Source: Mucilaginibacter sp. PPCGB 2223
GTDB taxonomy: Bacteria > Bacteroidota > Bacteroidia > Sphingobacteriales > Sphingobacteriaceae
Direction: 5' to 3'
Length of the DNA: 64,000 bases
Assembly: GCF_001705515.1 (NCBI RefSeq)
Contig: NZ_MDJS01000006.1
Location: 1-64,000, forward strand
Every line of letters starts with the position of its first letter. Position 1 is the stretch's first letter. Both the position numbers and the translations under genes were made by a program. Below the pieces are notes generated by a model. It saw only the letters and a program-made list of their open reading frames with translations. It was not told the origin of the DNA and ran no database searches. Below, one piece after another: positions 17,206 to 26,307 of this stretch.

Positions 17206-17234
17206 TATACCCGTTTAAAAACACCCGGCTTGCT
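17206..17234 (-). promoter_or_regulatory. Weak ECF-type promoter candidate (AGCAAG-N17-GGTATA)
   Basis: On the minus strand AGCAAG (17234-17229), 17 bp, then GGTATA (17211-17206). The last base of the -35 and three bases of the -10 deviate from consensus. Its 27-bp distance to the GTG start equals that of P3, P4 and P5, which is why it is listed. Confidence 0.3.
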
Positions 17235-17364
17235 TAAAATTTCACTCGGGGGCGCTTAAGTAACAACCGTTGAACCCTGTGCTATATCGCGCCCCGTTGT
17301 GAAAAATCAAACCTTGTTCAATCCAACAACTACATGGAATCTAACATAATATAACACGTACAGA

Positions 17365-18660
17365 TTAGCACACAGGTTGCCCATCAGCCAAAATATTTTT
17401 TTGTATTAATGCCGGTTTTGATACGGTTACATCCTGCTGCGAAAAAACAAGCAGAGGAAAAAACACACCATAAAACATAGTGCCCTTATCAACGTCGAAA
17501 ATGTTTTCGGATAAAGATACCACGGCGATCAGCAGCATAAAGGTTATAAATACCACGTCGGCCGCTTTGAACGCCATGTTAAAGCCGTAACCCAGGGTTA
17601 GCAGGTAAATAAGCAGGCCCCAGATGCCCGATTTCAGCCAGAAACTTAAATACTGGTTGTGCGAGTTCAGGCCGTTTAAAAAAGAGTCGTAAAGCTTGTT
17701 TTTAAAAAAAGCATCCTTTAATAACGGGATCTCCGATCCGGGGCCATAACCGATAACCGGTGATTTTTTGATCAGTTGGATAACGACTGCCCAGCGTGTT
17801 ATCCGCGAGTCGGTGGCTTCGGGGCCTCTCTTTTCCGAGAGGTCTTTACCGAACGAAGTGAAATAACGCTCCTTAAAGTTAGGCGAATGCGAGATCACGA
17901 TTATCGCCAGCAGGGCAATGCCAACAGAACCGGTAATAAACCCAATACGTTTACGCCCGGTAAGCATCACCACCGGCAGCACAAAAGCAATGGCCGCAAA
18001 CATAACCGCCACAACCGATTTTGCACCTAACTGGATAAGCCCTGCAATTAATATCGCACAACAAAAAATATACAACGCTCTTGTTGCGGCAGGCAATGGT
18101 TTAACAACCACCGATAAAAAGCTCATGAGCGCAATGGCTACCTGCATCGAAAAAAAGGTAGCATGCATCCCGATCGGATCCGAAAAATTATGATTGGTAA
18201 AGGCGTGTGAAAATATAGCCTGCAGCGGGAAATGAAAATACCTGATCAGATAAAATGCGTAGGCGAATAAACCGCTTACCGTAACCGTGCACGACAGTGC
18301 AAATAAAATAAGGAGCTGGCTGCGGTATTTGCTGATGTTTAACGGGTTAAGGCAGAAAAGTATCGGGAATATAAAAATGGCTGCCTGCCGCCCCATGTCG
18401 TTAAATGCCTCACTTTTATAGTGGCTGTAGACGGATGCGAGAACCGTAACCAGGAATACCGACTGCAATAAAAAAGTGCGTAAAGTGATAACCGGTTTAA
18501 CCTCACTTTTTTTTAGATGTATCAGGGTATGCAGGGCAAAGCTTGCCAGGATGATATGGCTGTAGAAATAATCGAACGGCAGGCTGACCAACAGCAGCAG
18601 CAAATGGTAAAAGCTTATTTTGTTGGCCAGCGTATCATCAATGAACAATAGCTTTCGCAT
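17365..18660 (-). CDS. O-antigen ligase/polymerase family protein (Wzy/WaaL-like)
   Basis: This polytopic inner-membrane protein has about eleven hydrophobic segments. Near the C-terminus is a large loop with LNSHNQYLSFWLKSG, the conserved histidine region of the O-antigen ligase/polymerase family. It would polymerise or ligate lipid-linked repeat units at the periplasmic face. The ATG at 18660 (MRKLLFIDD) is chosen because it begins right before the first membrane helix; frames further upstream run into the previous gene. It overlaps the upstream GT gene by 23 bp and is the last gene of the five-gene P6 unit. Confidence 0.85.
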   Translation of the reverse strand: MRKLLFIDDTLANKISFYHLLLLLVSLPFDYFYSHIILASFALHTLIHLKKSEVKPVITLRTFLLQSVFLVTVLASVYSHYKSEAFNDMGRQAAIFIFPILFCLNPLNISKYRSQLLILFALSCTVTVSGLFAYAFYLIRYFHFPLQAIFSHAFTNHNFSDPIGMHATFFSMQVAIALMSFLSVVVKPLPAATRALYIFCCAILIAGLIQLGAKSVVAVMFAAIAFVLPVVMLTGRKRIGFITGSVGIALLAIIVISHSPNFKERYFTSFGKDLSEKRGPEATDSRITRWAVVIQLIKKSPVIGYGPGSEIPLLKDAFFKNKLYDSFLNGLNSHNQYLSFWLKSGIWGLLIYLLTLGYGFNMAFKAADVVFITFMLLIAVVSLSENIFDVDKGTMFYGVFFPLLVFSQQDVTVSKPALIQKNILADGQPVC

Positions 18661-19762
18661 AATTTGAATGATAATAACAATCGATGATATATTCTTCGTA
18701 CTGGTCGATGATGTTTTCCCAGTTAAACTGGTATTGTATTTTATGCAGGTTGTTTTTAACCATGCGGCTGCCTGCTTCATCGCGCTGTACGGTCTCCACA
18801 ATTTGGCGCACCTCGGTCGAATCGGAAAAATAAAACGCGTCCGAATTAAGTACTGCCTTGTTGAACGGATTGTTATGCGCCGCGATCAAAGCCTCGCTGG
18901 CCATGGCTTCCAATAACGATGGATTGGTGCCGCCCACGCTGTGCCCGTGGAAATACAGGTACGAGTTGTTTTGCAAGGCGCGCACCTTCTGGTTATCAAA
19001 TATCGCTCCCTGGAACTGTATGCGCTCGTCGTTTTTAAAGCGGTTGGTAATAAACTTGCCGAAACGGTTGGAGGTATCGCCCAGCACCTTAAAATCTTTT
19101 TTCGAGTTGCTTGTATTAAAGCCTTCCAGTATGGTTTCGATGTTGTTTTCGGGTTCCATACGCGCCATCAGCAAAAAGTAATCGGGGTTTACATTTCCGG
19201 GCAGCTTTCCCGATTTTTCGTCTTCGGTCAGCAAATCGGCGCCGTAAGGGATGTAGCGGCTGTCGATGCCGTATTTTTCGCCCAGGTAGGTTTTAATCGC
19301 TACCGCATCGCTGATGTAATAATCGCTGTGTTTTACGGCCAGCTTTTCGGCATATTTTAAAAACTGCTGTACCGGTTTCGAGTATTTTGAACGCTTCCAT
19401 TCCATGCCATCCATATTGGTGATGATGACGCTTTGGGGCGGATACATCTTTCCCCATATTGAGCTGCTGGTATAACCCATAATGAGTACCACATCGAAGT
19501 TTTTTCTGCGGGCATCTTTAATACAGTTATAATCGTAAATAAATTGCCCAGCCGTGCCGATCACGTATTCGGGGTCGTAACAATGTACAATATCGACGCC
19601 GTTCCAGGTATCGTGCTGGTAAGGATGGTTGTGCGAGTTGTACACCGTTACCGAGTGGCCGCGTTTAACCAGTCCGGCCGATACGTACTCGGATATGTGT
19701 TCGAACCCCCCGTAAAAATTTGGGATGCCGCGTGTGCCTAATATTGCAATTCGTAGTTTCAT
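18638..19762 (-). CDS. DUF1972/GT4 glycosyltransferase (rhamnosyltransferase-like)
   Basis: The N-terminal half matches the DUF1972 type, starting with RIAILGTRGIPNFYGGFE, and the C-terminal half is a GT4 donor domain. The motif HGHSVGGTNPSLLEAM replaces the usual first glutamate of EX7E, as is common in this subfamily of polysaccharide-locus enzymes, some of which are rhamnosyltransferases. At 374 residues it has family length. It overlaps the next upstream gene by 4 bp and the polymerase gene by 23 bp, so it is translationally coupled. Sugar specificity is an open point. Confidence 0.88.
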   Translation of the reverse strand: MKLRIAILGTRGIPNFYGGFEHISEYVSAGLVKRGHSVTVYNSHNHPYQHDTWNGVDIVHCYDPEYVIGTAGQFIYDYNCIKDARRKNFDVVLIMGYTSSSIWGKMYPPQSVIITNMDGMEWKRSKYSKPVQQFLKYAEKLAVKHSDYYISDAVAIKTYLGEKYGIDSRYIPYGADLLTEDEKSGKLPGNVNPDYFLLMARMEPENNIETILEGFNTSNSKKDFKVLGDTSNRFGKFITNRFKNDERIQFQGAIFDNQKVRALQNNSYLYFHGHSVGGTNPSLLEAMASEALIAAHNNPFNKAVLNSDAFYFSDSTEVRQIVETVQRDEAGSRMVKNNLHKIQYQFNWENIIDQYEEYIIDCYYHSNYAKAIVH

Positions 19763-20898
19763 AGTTGGTTATCAGTTTGTAACAGATCATAAAATAGTTC
19801 GCTGCTGCGCTGCCATTGATATCGGTTGGCTACGGTTTCAGCTATGTGGTTTAGGGTGGTTTCGGTTGGCGGGGCATCTATCATCTGCAGGTATTGATGC
19901 TCAAAATCGTACTCATCTTCGGGGTTAAAGGTGTGAGGTTCAAAAAAATCAAAATTGCTCATGGCTGTCGCCGATGAGCATAATACCGGCGCCCGGCAAA
20001 TGGCGGCCTCGAGCGGAGGTATGCCAAAGCCTTCGGCTTTCGAAGGGTAAACAAACAGGCGGCAGGCGCTGTAAAAGGCAGTCAGGTCGTCCTGTGCTAC
20101 CTGCGGCAAGCAGAAGAACAGCGCTTTTTGTTTGGGCGTAAGTGTTGCGATCAGCCCTTGCAGGGCGTCTACGTTAACCGAGTCGTCCCCGATAAATACC
20201 AATGCGATGCCGCGGTCGAACAAACCAAGGCTGATGTGCTTTTTTAACAAGAGCGCATGGTTTTTTCGCGGCTCGACCCGGCTCACGTAAAGTACGAAAT
20301 TGCGGATGCCGAACTTTTCAGCTATCAATTCTGCCGCAGCCTTTTTATCATAGCCAAACTTTGCGAAGGCCTCGTTTACACCATTGGGGATAACATGTAT
20401 CCTGCTCGGCGCGATATCGTAATACCGGGCTATTTTTTGCTGCGAATAGGTTGATACAGTGGTTTTTATGGCGGCATCTTTAATGCTTTTGCCGAACAGA
20501 AAATTACGTGCCGCGCGATACGTCCACGAAAAATCGCCGGGGAATGTTTTATACAGCACATCGTGCAGGGTAACAATGTACCTGCAGTTATCCTGCTGCC
20601 GCGGCGATATGTACTGAAAATGCGCAAAGTTAAACCGGTGCTGCTTCAGGTATGCCGGGATATCAAATAAAAATCGCCTGAGGCCCCCGTTCTCCTTTTT
20701 ATAGGGCAAAATATTGACGGGGTTTACCGATGGAAACGCCGCCTGTATGCGGTCGGCATGGTAGGCTCCCCAATAGATATCAAGCTCAGGGTGCAAGCCG
20801 ATGAGGCTGGTATATAATTCCCTGATAAAGGTTTGCGTACCCTGAAAGCCCGCATCAAAAGCATGGGCATCAACAAATATTTTCATCCGGCTGCTCAT
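19759..20898 (-). CDS. Glycosyltransferase family 4 protein
   Basis: This GT-B enzyme has the donor-domain landmarks VSRVEPRKNH and an EX7E motif in EGFGIPPLEAAICRAP, followed by VLCSSATAMSN. Its 379 residues are normal. It starts at an ATG that overlaps the stop of the upstream GT2 gene by 4 bp; a second in-frame ATG four codons later (MKIFVDAHAF) is an equally good start. It is the third gene of the P6 unit. It probably adds one sugar of the repeat unit in the cytoplasm. Confidence 0.88.
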   Translation of the reverse strand: MSSRMKIFVDAHAFDAGFQGTQTFIRELYTSLIGLHPELDIYWGAYHADRIQAAFPSVNPVNILPYKKENGGLRRFLFDIPAYLKQHRFNFAHFQYISPRQQDNCRYIVTLHDVLYKTFPGDFSWTYRAARNFLFGKSIKDAAIKTTVSTYSQQKIARYYDIAPSRIHVIPNGVNEAFAKFGYDKKAAAELIAEKFGIRNFVLYVSRVEPRKNHALLLKKHISLGLFDRGIALVFIGDDSVNVDALQGLIATLTPKQKALFFCLPQVAQDDLTAFYSACRLFVYPSKAEGFGIPPLEAAICRAPVLCSSATAMSNFDFFEPHTFNPEDEYDFEHQYLQMIDAPPTETTLNHIAETVANRYQWQRSSELFYDLLQTDNQL

Positions 20899-21854
20899 AG
20901 TCTGTTGGGGCTAAGTTTATGCAGCCAGGCTATGAGCCTTTCGGGCAGATAGCTTACCGTGTATAACAAATAGTTGTCAAAACGCAGCGGGTATATCCTG
21001 ATGGCCTTGCGTACATGCTTACGGGCCTTTTCGGGCTCATAATTGTTAGCTAAAAATTTCTTCCCGCAAAGGGCATGGTACGATCCCTGCTTAATTTTCC
21101 AAACATCCTGCTTTTTAATGATGGCGAGCAGTTCGTCGGCCTCATGGGTGGTTATCGACCCGCGTTTTATAGCCGTGCGCTTAATCTCGCGGAAACGTTT
21201 GCCCCGCCACCGCTCATCAATAGTTACCGAAGCAGGGTTAAGGCGGTATTTGATGAGCGGCTGGGGCATATTGTATAATTTGCCCGCTTTGGCGATGTTG
21301 GTCCAGAGCAGGTAATCTTCAAAATTGTGGGCGTTATCAGGGTAGCCCCCGGCATTGCTTACGCTTAGCTTTTTGTACATTACCGTTGGGTGCAGAAACG
21401 GGCAGTAGAAATACAGCTTGGCCATAATTTCATCGTGCGTATGCGCGATGCATTTAAAATTGAACAGGAAGTCGCCGTTCTCGGTAATGTACTCGGCATC
21501 GCTGCCTACCAGGATGTATTCGGGATTGTTTTGCAGAAAATCCAGCTGCTTTTCGAGCCTTTCGGGATAACAAATATCATCGGCATCAAAGCGCGCAATG
21601 TAAGGCGCTCCGGCATGCTTAAGCCCGGTGTTTAAGGCTGCGGCCACACCCATGTTAGGCTGTTCGATCAGTTTGATGCGCGGGTCCCTAAAGGTTTTAA
21701 CGATGTTGCGCGTGCCATCTGTCGAACCATCGTTTACGATGATCAGCTCAAAATTAGTATAGGTTTGCTGCAGTACCGATGCGATAGCTTCGGCTATGTA
21801 ATGCTCGGCGTTATAAGCGGGCATTAAAACGGTGATCATCGGGTTAGTTTCCAT
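20895..21854 (-). CDS. Glycosyltransferase family 2 protein
   Basis: This is an inverting GT-A enzyme. The N-terminus MITVLMPAYNAEHYIAEAI and the segment LIIVNDGSTDGT are the nucleotide-binding motifs, and the metal-binding DxD-type motif is in ARFDADDICYPERL. About 319 residues fit the family. No membrane helix is evident. It overlaps the preceding polymerase gene by 11 bp and the next GT4 gene by 4 bp. It belongs to the P6 unit. Confidence 0.9.
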   Translation of the reverse strand: METNPMITVLMPAYNAEHYIAEAIASVLQQTYTNFELIIVNDGSTDGTRNIVKTFRDPRIKLIEQPNMGVAAALNTGLKHAGAPYIARFDADDICYPERLEKQLDFLQNNPEYILVGSDAEYITENGDFLFNFKCIAHTHDEIMAKLYFYCPFLHPTVMYKKLSVSNAGGYPDNAHNFEDYLLWTNIAKAGKLYNMPQPLIKYRLNPASVTIDERWRGKRFREIKRTAIKRGSITTHEADELLAIIKKQDVWKIKQGSYHALCGKKFLANNYEPEKARKHVRKAIRIYPLRFDNYLLYTVSYLPERLIAWLHKLSPNRL

Positions 21855-23463
21855 GGGGCATTAAAGTTTGGTTTTCTTTAATATTCAGAAACATCATCAG
21901 CTCAAACATCACCACAACGGATAATTGCTCAAACCAATAGTCGATGAAAAAGAACGTACCTATCACAAATAACAGCGGGATACCATAAGTGAGCACCCGG
22001 TAATTGCGGGCAAAAAACCACAGGTAACCGGTAATCAATGCCAGTAAACCCAATAGCCCGTATTCAGACAGTAACTGATCGTATACCGACGAGGGATTAT
22101 TGGTGATGGAATGCAGGCCCAGGTCGCGGCTGAAAAAGTTCATGTACAGATCGAGATGGTTGCTTAAAAAGGCCGGACTGATATAGGTGTACTTTTCGGG
22201 ATATTTGCCGCGCAGGCCCAAACCCGACGCCCTGAAAGCTATCTTCGACGAAAAGTTGCCTATCCCCATACCGGTCAGCATCTCAGCCGGGTTGTGGTAT
22301 AAGATCAGTACAGATTGAATGAGCCCGGTTAGTTTACCCGGAAAACCGGCCACATATTTTTTGTGCGACGATAGCGGCAACTGCGAGGGGTGCGCGGCAA
22401 TAAAATTGAGCAGGATTTGCTTTTCGGGCTCAATTACCCAGGCCGGTCGAAACTCATAAGCATACTTCCATCGGGGTTTAATGGTAACTTTCTCCGGGAT
22501 GGTTGTTTTAACAGGTTTTTGTCGGGTAGTTGCCCGGTTAAGGCTGTCGAGATACAGCGTCGCAAATTTTTCGCGCATTTCTTCAAAATTCAGCGTGCTG
22601 TCGGGCCTGCTGGTGATGGGCCTTACCGTATCGAGCCTGAAGCTGGTATCCACCGGTATGTGCATGGCGCGTTCGGCCTGTTCATTAACGTACCTGATGT
22701 TTTGAGGGGATATCTTAAACATAAACACCACAAAAAGCATGGCGCAAATAACGATGAGGCTTTTTTGGTCCCTGTTGCTGTTGAAGGCGTAAATAGCCGC
22801 CAGCACAAACAGCAGAACCGCCGTTATTAAATTGCTGGTCGTAAGCAATAAGGTCACCATGCAAACCAGCAGCATAACGGGCTGCTTTTTAACTAAAAAA
22901 TAAATAACTCCTAAAACGTTCAGCGCACCGTTGGTTGATGAAATATCAAAAGTGAGCCCTTTGATATTATCGCCGGTGTTAACAAAGTATAATTGATGCA
23001 GGCCCTTAAAAGTGTATGGGTTAACATCTTTAATCTGCCATATGATGAGCAGTAAATTAACTATCGAAACCAGCGCATTAAGTATAAAAAACAAGCTTAT
23101 AGTGCGATGGATGGTTTCGGTATCGTTTTGTTCGACCATTAGTTTAACCTGGTGTACCGCCAGGATAGAGAGCCCCCAAAAACCTATCCCGGTAAGGAAG
23201 ACCAGCCAGTAATTAGGGTTTTGATAGCTTTGGCTGATAACGAGGCCAAGCACTGCAATGGGTATAATAACCAGGTAAAAAAGAGGGAGGCGCGAATTTT
23301 TTAACGCAAACCCGAATTTGAAATCGAATTGCAGCAGGTAAGCAAAAACAATGGCCAATACTTTTGCCTCGAGTTTGATGTTTAAAAACAGCACCAGGAA
23401 CACCAATAGTTTCCAATCGGCATAGCTTTTCAGTTTGTTAAAATCAAAACTTAGTTTAAACAT
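21844..23463 (-). CDS. O-antigen polymerase-like membrane protein
   Basis: This polytopic membrane protein has roughly ten hydrophobic segments split by a large soluble loop (about residues 270-400) that is unusually long for the family. The C-terminal segment ITNNPSSVYDQLLSEYGLLGLL corresponds to the conserved loop of O-antigen ligase/polymerase proteins, but the central histidine is missing. The ATG at 23463 is chosen; a TTG at 23484 would add seven residues. It is the first gene of the P6 unit. With the protein at 17365 the unit has two polymerase/ligase-like proteins, and which one polymerises is unclear. Confidence 0.78.
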   Translation of the reverse strand: MFKLSFDFNKLKSYADWKLLVFLVLFLNIKLEAKVLAIVFAYLLQFDFKFGFALKNSRLPLFYLVIIPIAVLGLVISQSYQNPNYWLVFLTGIGFWGLSILAVHQVKLMVEQNDTETIHRTISLFFILNALVSIVNLLLIIWQIKDVNPYTFKGLHQLYFVNTGDNIKGLTFDISSTNGALNVLGVIYFLVKKQPVMLLVCMVTLLLTTSNLITAVLLFVLAAIYAFNSNRDQKSLIVICAMLFVVFMFKISPQNIRYVNEQAERAMHIPVDTSFRLDTVRPITSRPDSTLNFEEMREKFATLYLDSLNRATTRQKPVKTTIPEKVTIKPRWKYAYEFRPAWVIEPEKQILLNFIAAHPSQLPLSSHKKYVAGFPGKLTGLIQSVLILYHNPAEMLTGMGIGNFSSKIAFRASGLGLRGKYPEKYTYISPAFLSNHLDLYMNFFSRDLGLHSITNNPSSVYDQLLSEYGLLGLLALITGYLWFFARNYRVLTYGIPLLFVIGTFFFIDYWFEQLSVVVMFELMMFLNIKENQTLMPHGN

Positions 23464-23510
23464 TTCTCGTCGGCCGTAATTCAAATCAATATATTGGCAC
23501 AGTTAAAACA

Positions 23511-23539
23511 ATTACGGCACGGTTTTTCAATAGGTTGCC
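23511..23539 (-). promoter_or_regulatory. ECF-type promoter P6 (GGCAAC-N17-CGTAAT)
   Basis: On the minus strand GGCAAC (23539-23534), 17 bp, then CGTAAT (23516-23511), 47 bp before the ATG at 23463. It drives the five-gene unit down to 17365. Confidence 0.75.
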
Positions 23540-23557
23540 TGCTATGTGCCTTTTTAA

Positions 23558-25033
23558 GTGTTATTTAAGGCAGAAAGCAACGGGGCGGTACCAAACCAAC
23601 GTATACCAGAAAAACACAGCAAACTATTGGCAAAAAATCAGCTATTCGGACGGGTGTTATCATCGGGCATGCAGGCGGTGGCAGTGCAGGTTTTAGGCAG
23701 CGTATTTTTCTATTTCGTTTCGGTTTATATCTCTAAAAACGATTTCGGCCTGATCAGCTGGATGAATGCGGTATGTGTTTTGCTGACCACCTTTTTAGGT
23801 TTTGGGTTAGAGCAGGTGGTGGTGCGGCGGGTTGCCGCCTCAAAGCAGTCAGACTGGGCCGCAACGGCTTTTTTCGCCCATTCGATAGCCGGATTTATCA
23901 TCACTCTCTTACTATTGTTGCTGCTCAGAAATCAGCAGGGCATCTATCGTTACCTGCCCTGGTTTTTTGCGGCGCAGGGACTCGCCTATCTCGCGGTGCC
24001 CCTAAAGCAATTTTTAAACGCCAAAGAACGGTTTACACCTTACGGCATAATCGCTTTGATAAGCAACGGCGGTAAAATAGCAACCGCTTATCTGCTGCAG
24101 CAAAACGGGATGTTAAACCTAAACAACATTATCCTGGTGTTGACAGGCTTTGCGGGGTTTGAGCTGCTGTGCTTGTTTTTATACGTTGCCCTGAAAACCA
24201 CCTGGAGTTTCAAACTACATTTTAAAGCGTATACCAGGCTCATCAAAGAAGCATCAGCGCAATATATTTCGGTGATATTTGATACGAGCTTATCGAGGAT
24301 GGACTGGATATTGATGGGTTTTTTGGCGAGCAACGCGGCCCTGGCCGATTACAGCTTTGCCTATCGCGCTTTTGAGCTGGCCCGGCTGCCTATGCTGATC
24401 ATCGGCCCGCTGATTTTACCGCGACTGGCAAGGTTGATGACTGGCAAACTATCAGCACAAAATGAACAGCAGATTAACGACTTTGCCGGCGTTGAACTGT
24501 TTTTAGCCGCGCTGATACCCTTAGTGCTCAATGTTTTATGGGTTCCGCTGGTTGGTGTTTTTACGCATGGGCGCTACGGCGCTACCAACGCTACCGGGTT
24601 TTTGCTGCTTTCGTTATGCGTGCCTGTTCAGTTGTTTATTAACCTGCTTTGGTCCATCAGCTTTAGCGCTAAAAAGTACAGGCAGATTACAACCATAACT
24701 ATTGTATGCGCGCTGTTAAACATCGGGTTAAACCTTGTTTTAATACCAGTATGGGGTGGGGTTGGAGCGGCAGTTTCCTTTTTGTTAACTACGGTTTTGC
24801 AAGGCGGGATGTATTATAACCTGGCTCGCAAATTAATCAACGGCGTAACGTTATGGCCTGTTTTTATATTTATTGCAGGAGCTCCGGCTATTTATCTTTT
24901 TGTTAGCCGGATAAACGTACATTATGTTTTTCAGCTGGTGATCGCGATCGGTCTTTATGCCTTACTGGGCATACTGTCGCGGCAGCTAAGCAGGCAAAAA
25001 ACAGAAGGTTTTAAACAGTTTTTAACCCAATGA
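23558..25033 (+). CDS. Polysaccharide flippase (Wzx/oligosaccharide exporter family)
   Basis: This MATE/MOP-superfamily membrane protein has about twelve to fourteen hydrophobic segments. It is the candidate for flipping the undecaprenyl-linked repeat unit across the inner membrane. The start is GTG at 23558; the first membrane helix begins about 40 residues later (SSGMQAVAVQVLGSVFFYF), so a downstream ATG would cut into it. About 491 residues match the family. It overlaps the next GT4 gene by 4 bp. It is the only major unit of the locus for which I could not place an ECF-type promoter. Confidence 0.85.
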   Translation: MLFKAESNGAVPNQRIPEKHSKLLAKNQLFGRVLSSGMQAVAVQVLGSVFFYFVSVYISKNDFGLISWMNAVCVLLTTFLGFGLEQVVVRRVAASKQSDWAATAFFAHSIAGFIITLLLLLLLRNQQGIYRYLPWFFAAQGLAYLAVPLKQFLNAKERFTPYGIIALISNGGKIATAYLLQQNGMLNLNNIILVLTGFAGFELLCLFLYVALKTTWSFKLHFKAYTRLIKEASAQYISVIFDTSLSRMDWILMGFLASNAALADYSFAYRAFELARLPMLIIGPLILPRLARLMTGKLSAQNEQQINDFAGVELFLAALIPLVLNVLWVPLVGVFTHGRYGATNATGFLLLSLCVPVQLFINLLWSISFSAKKYRQITTITIVCALLNIGLNLVLIPVWGGVGAAVSFLLTTVLQGGMYYNLARKLINGVTLWPVFIFIAGAPAIYLFVSRINVHYVFQLVIAIGLYALLGILSRQLSRQKTEGFKQFLTQ

Positions 25034-26247
25034 ATATACTTTACCTGTGCGACGAATACCCTCCAGGCCAACATGGTGGCATCGGCACCTCTGTGCAGTT
25101 ACTGGCCAGGCAGATGGCCGTGATGGGCCATCGCGTAATTGTAGCAGGTTTATATCCTTTGGGTTATGGCGGCGCGGATGAATTTACGGATGAAAGTGTA
25201 AAAGTTTACCGCTTTAGGTTGGACCTGGATGCGCCCTGGTTTGAAAACCGCGACAGGCTGCTGGTCCGTATCGTGCGCAGGTTGCTGAAAGTTACCGGCA
25301 TGCTCGAACGCGACATCAGGAAAAGCCTTACCCGGTATCATAGCCTGCTCGAAGAATTGATCGCCAGATACCAGATCGATATAGTTGAAATGCCCGACTA
25401 TAACGATTATGTTAAATTTTGCCGGGGATATGTGCCTTTCCCCAAACTGTCAGTTCCGGTAGTCGTAAAGCTCAACGGGTCGTTAACCTATTTTGCCTGC
25501 GAAGCTGATAAAGATGTTGCCGTTAACATCAAACAAATGGAGCAAACTATTTTAAAACAGGCCACAGCCATCAGCAGTGCCAGCAAGTATACGGCCCAGA
25601 AAAGCGCCGAGTATTTTGGTTACGACAAGCCTATCGAAGTGATCCATAACGGTATCAATACCCATGTGTCGGCAGGCGATGTTGCCCGCGATCCTCACCA
25701 GGTGATCTTCACAGGCAGCCTGATGGCCAAAAAAGGGATATACCAATTAGCCAAAGCCTGGAATATGGTTAACGCCGGCCGGCCCGATGCCCGCTTATTG
25801 ATTTTAGGGAAGGGCAATCAACATAAAGTAACAGAATATTTAACGCCATCAGCCCGCCGAACCGTAACTTTTACCGGGCATGTAGATACACAAACTTTGT
25901 ACAGGTATCTATCAGCATCGGCCATAAGTATATTTCCATCCTATGCAGAGGCGTTTGCATTGGCGCCGTTGGAAGCTATGGTTTGCGGTACAGCCGTGAT
26001 CAATTCGAACCGGACATCGGGGGCCGAATTGATTGACGACCAGGTCGACGGAATTTTGATAGACCCTGACGATATTGTACAAATGGCCGCTGCAATGGTT
26101 TACCTGCTTACCGATACCCATGAGTGCGAAAGACTGGCGGCGGCTGGAAAATCAAAAGCCGAACATCATTTCAGTATAGAAAATATCGCCGGTGAAAACC
26201 TCGGTTTTTACAGCAGGGTATTAAGCGGGATGTATAACGGGTTGTAA
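25030..26247 (+). CDS. Glycosyltransferase family 4 protein
   Basis: The N-terminus has the typical MNILYLCDEYPPGQHGGIGT start of GT4 enzymes with the acceptor-side glycine loop. The C-terminal domain has VIFTGSLMAKKG and the EX7E motif in EAFALAPLEAMVCG. Its 405 residues are normal. It is translationally coupled to the flippase (ATGA overlap) and is followed by a 60-bp gap to the convergent GT2 gene, with no clear terminator. It would add one residue of the repeat unit or a side chain. Confidence 0.9.
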   Translation: MNILYLCDEYPPGQHGGIGTSVQLLARQMAVMGHRVIVAGLYPLGYGGADEFTDESVKVYRFRLDLDAPWFENRDRLLVRIVRRLLKVTGMLERDIRKSLTRYHSLLEELIARYQIDIVEMPDYNDYVKFCRGYVPFPKLSVPVVVKLNGSLTYFACEADKDVAVNIKQMEQTILKQATAISSASKYTAQKSAEYFGYDKPIEVIHNGINTHVSAGDVARDPHQVIFTGSLMAKKGIYQLAKAWNMVNAGRPDARLLILGKGNQHKVTEYLTPSARRTVTFTGHVDTQTLYRYLSASAISIFPSYAEAFALAPLEAMVCGTAVINSNRTSGAELIDDQVDGILIDPDDIVQMAAAMVYLLTDTHECERLAAAGKSKAEHHFSIENIAGENLGFYSRVLSGMYNGL

Positions 26248-26307
26248 TACAGTTAAAAACGAAGGATGGTCTGTTGTTTAATCGCGGAAAATGTATTTTG
26301 TCTATAA

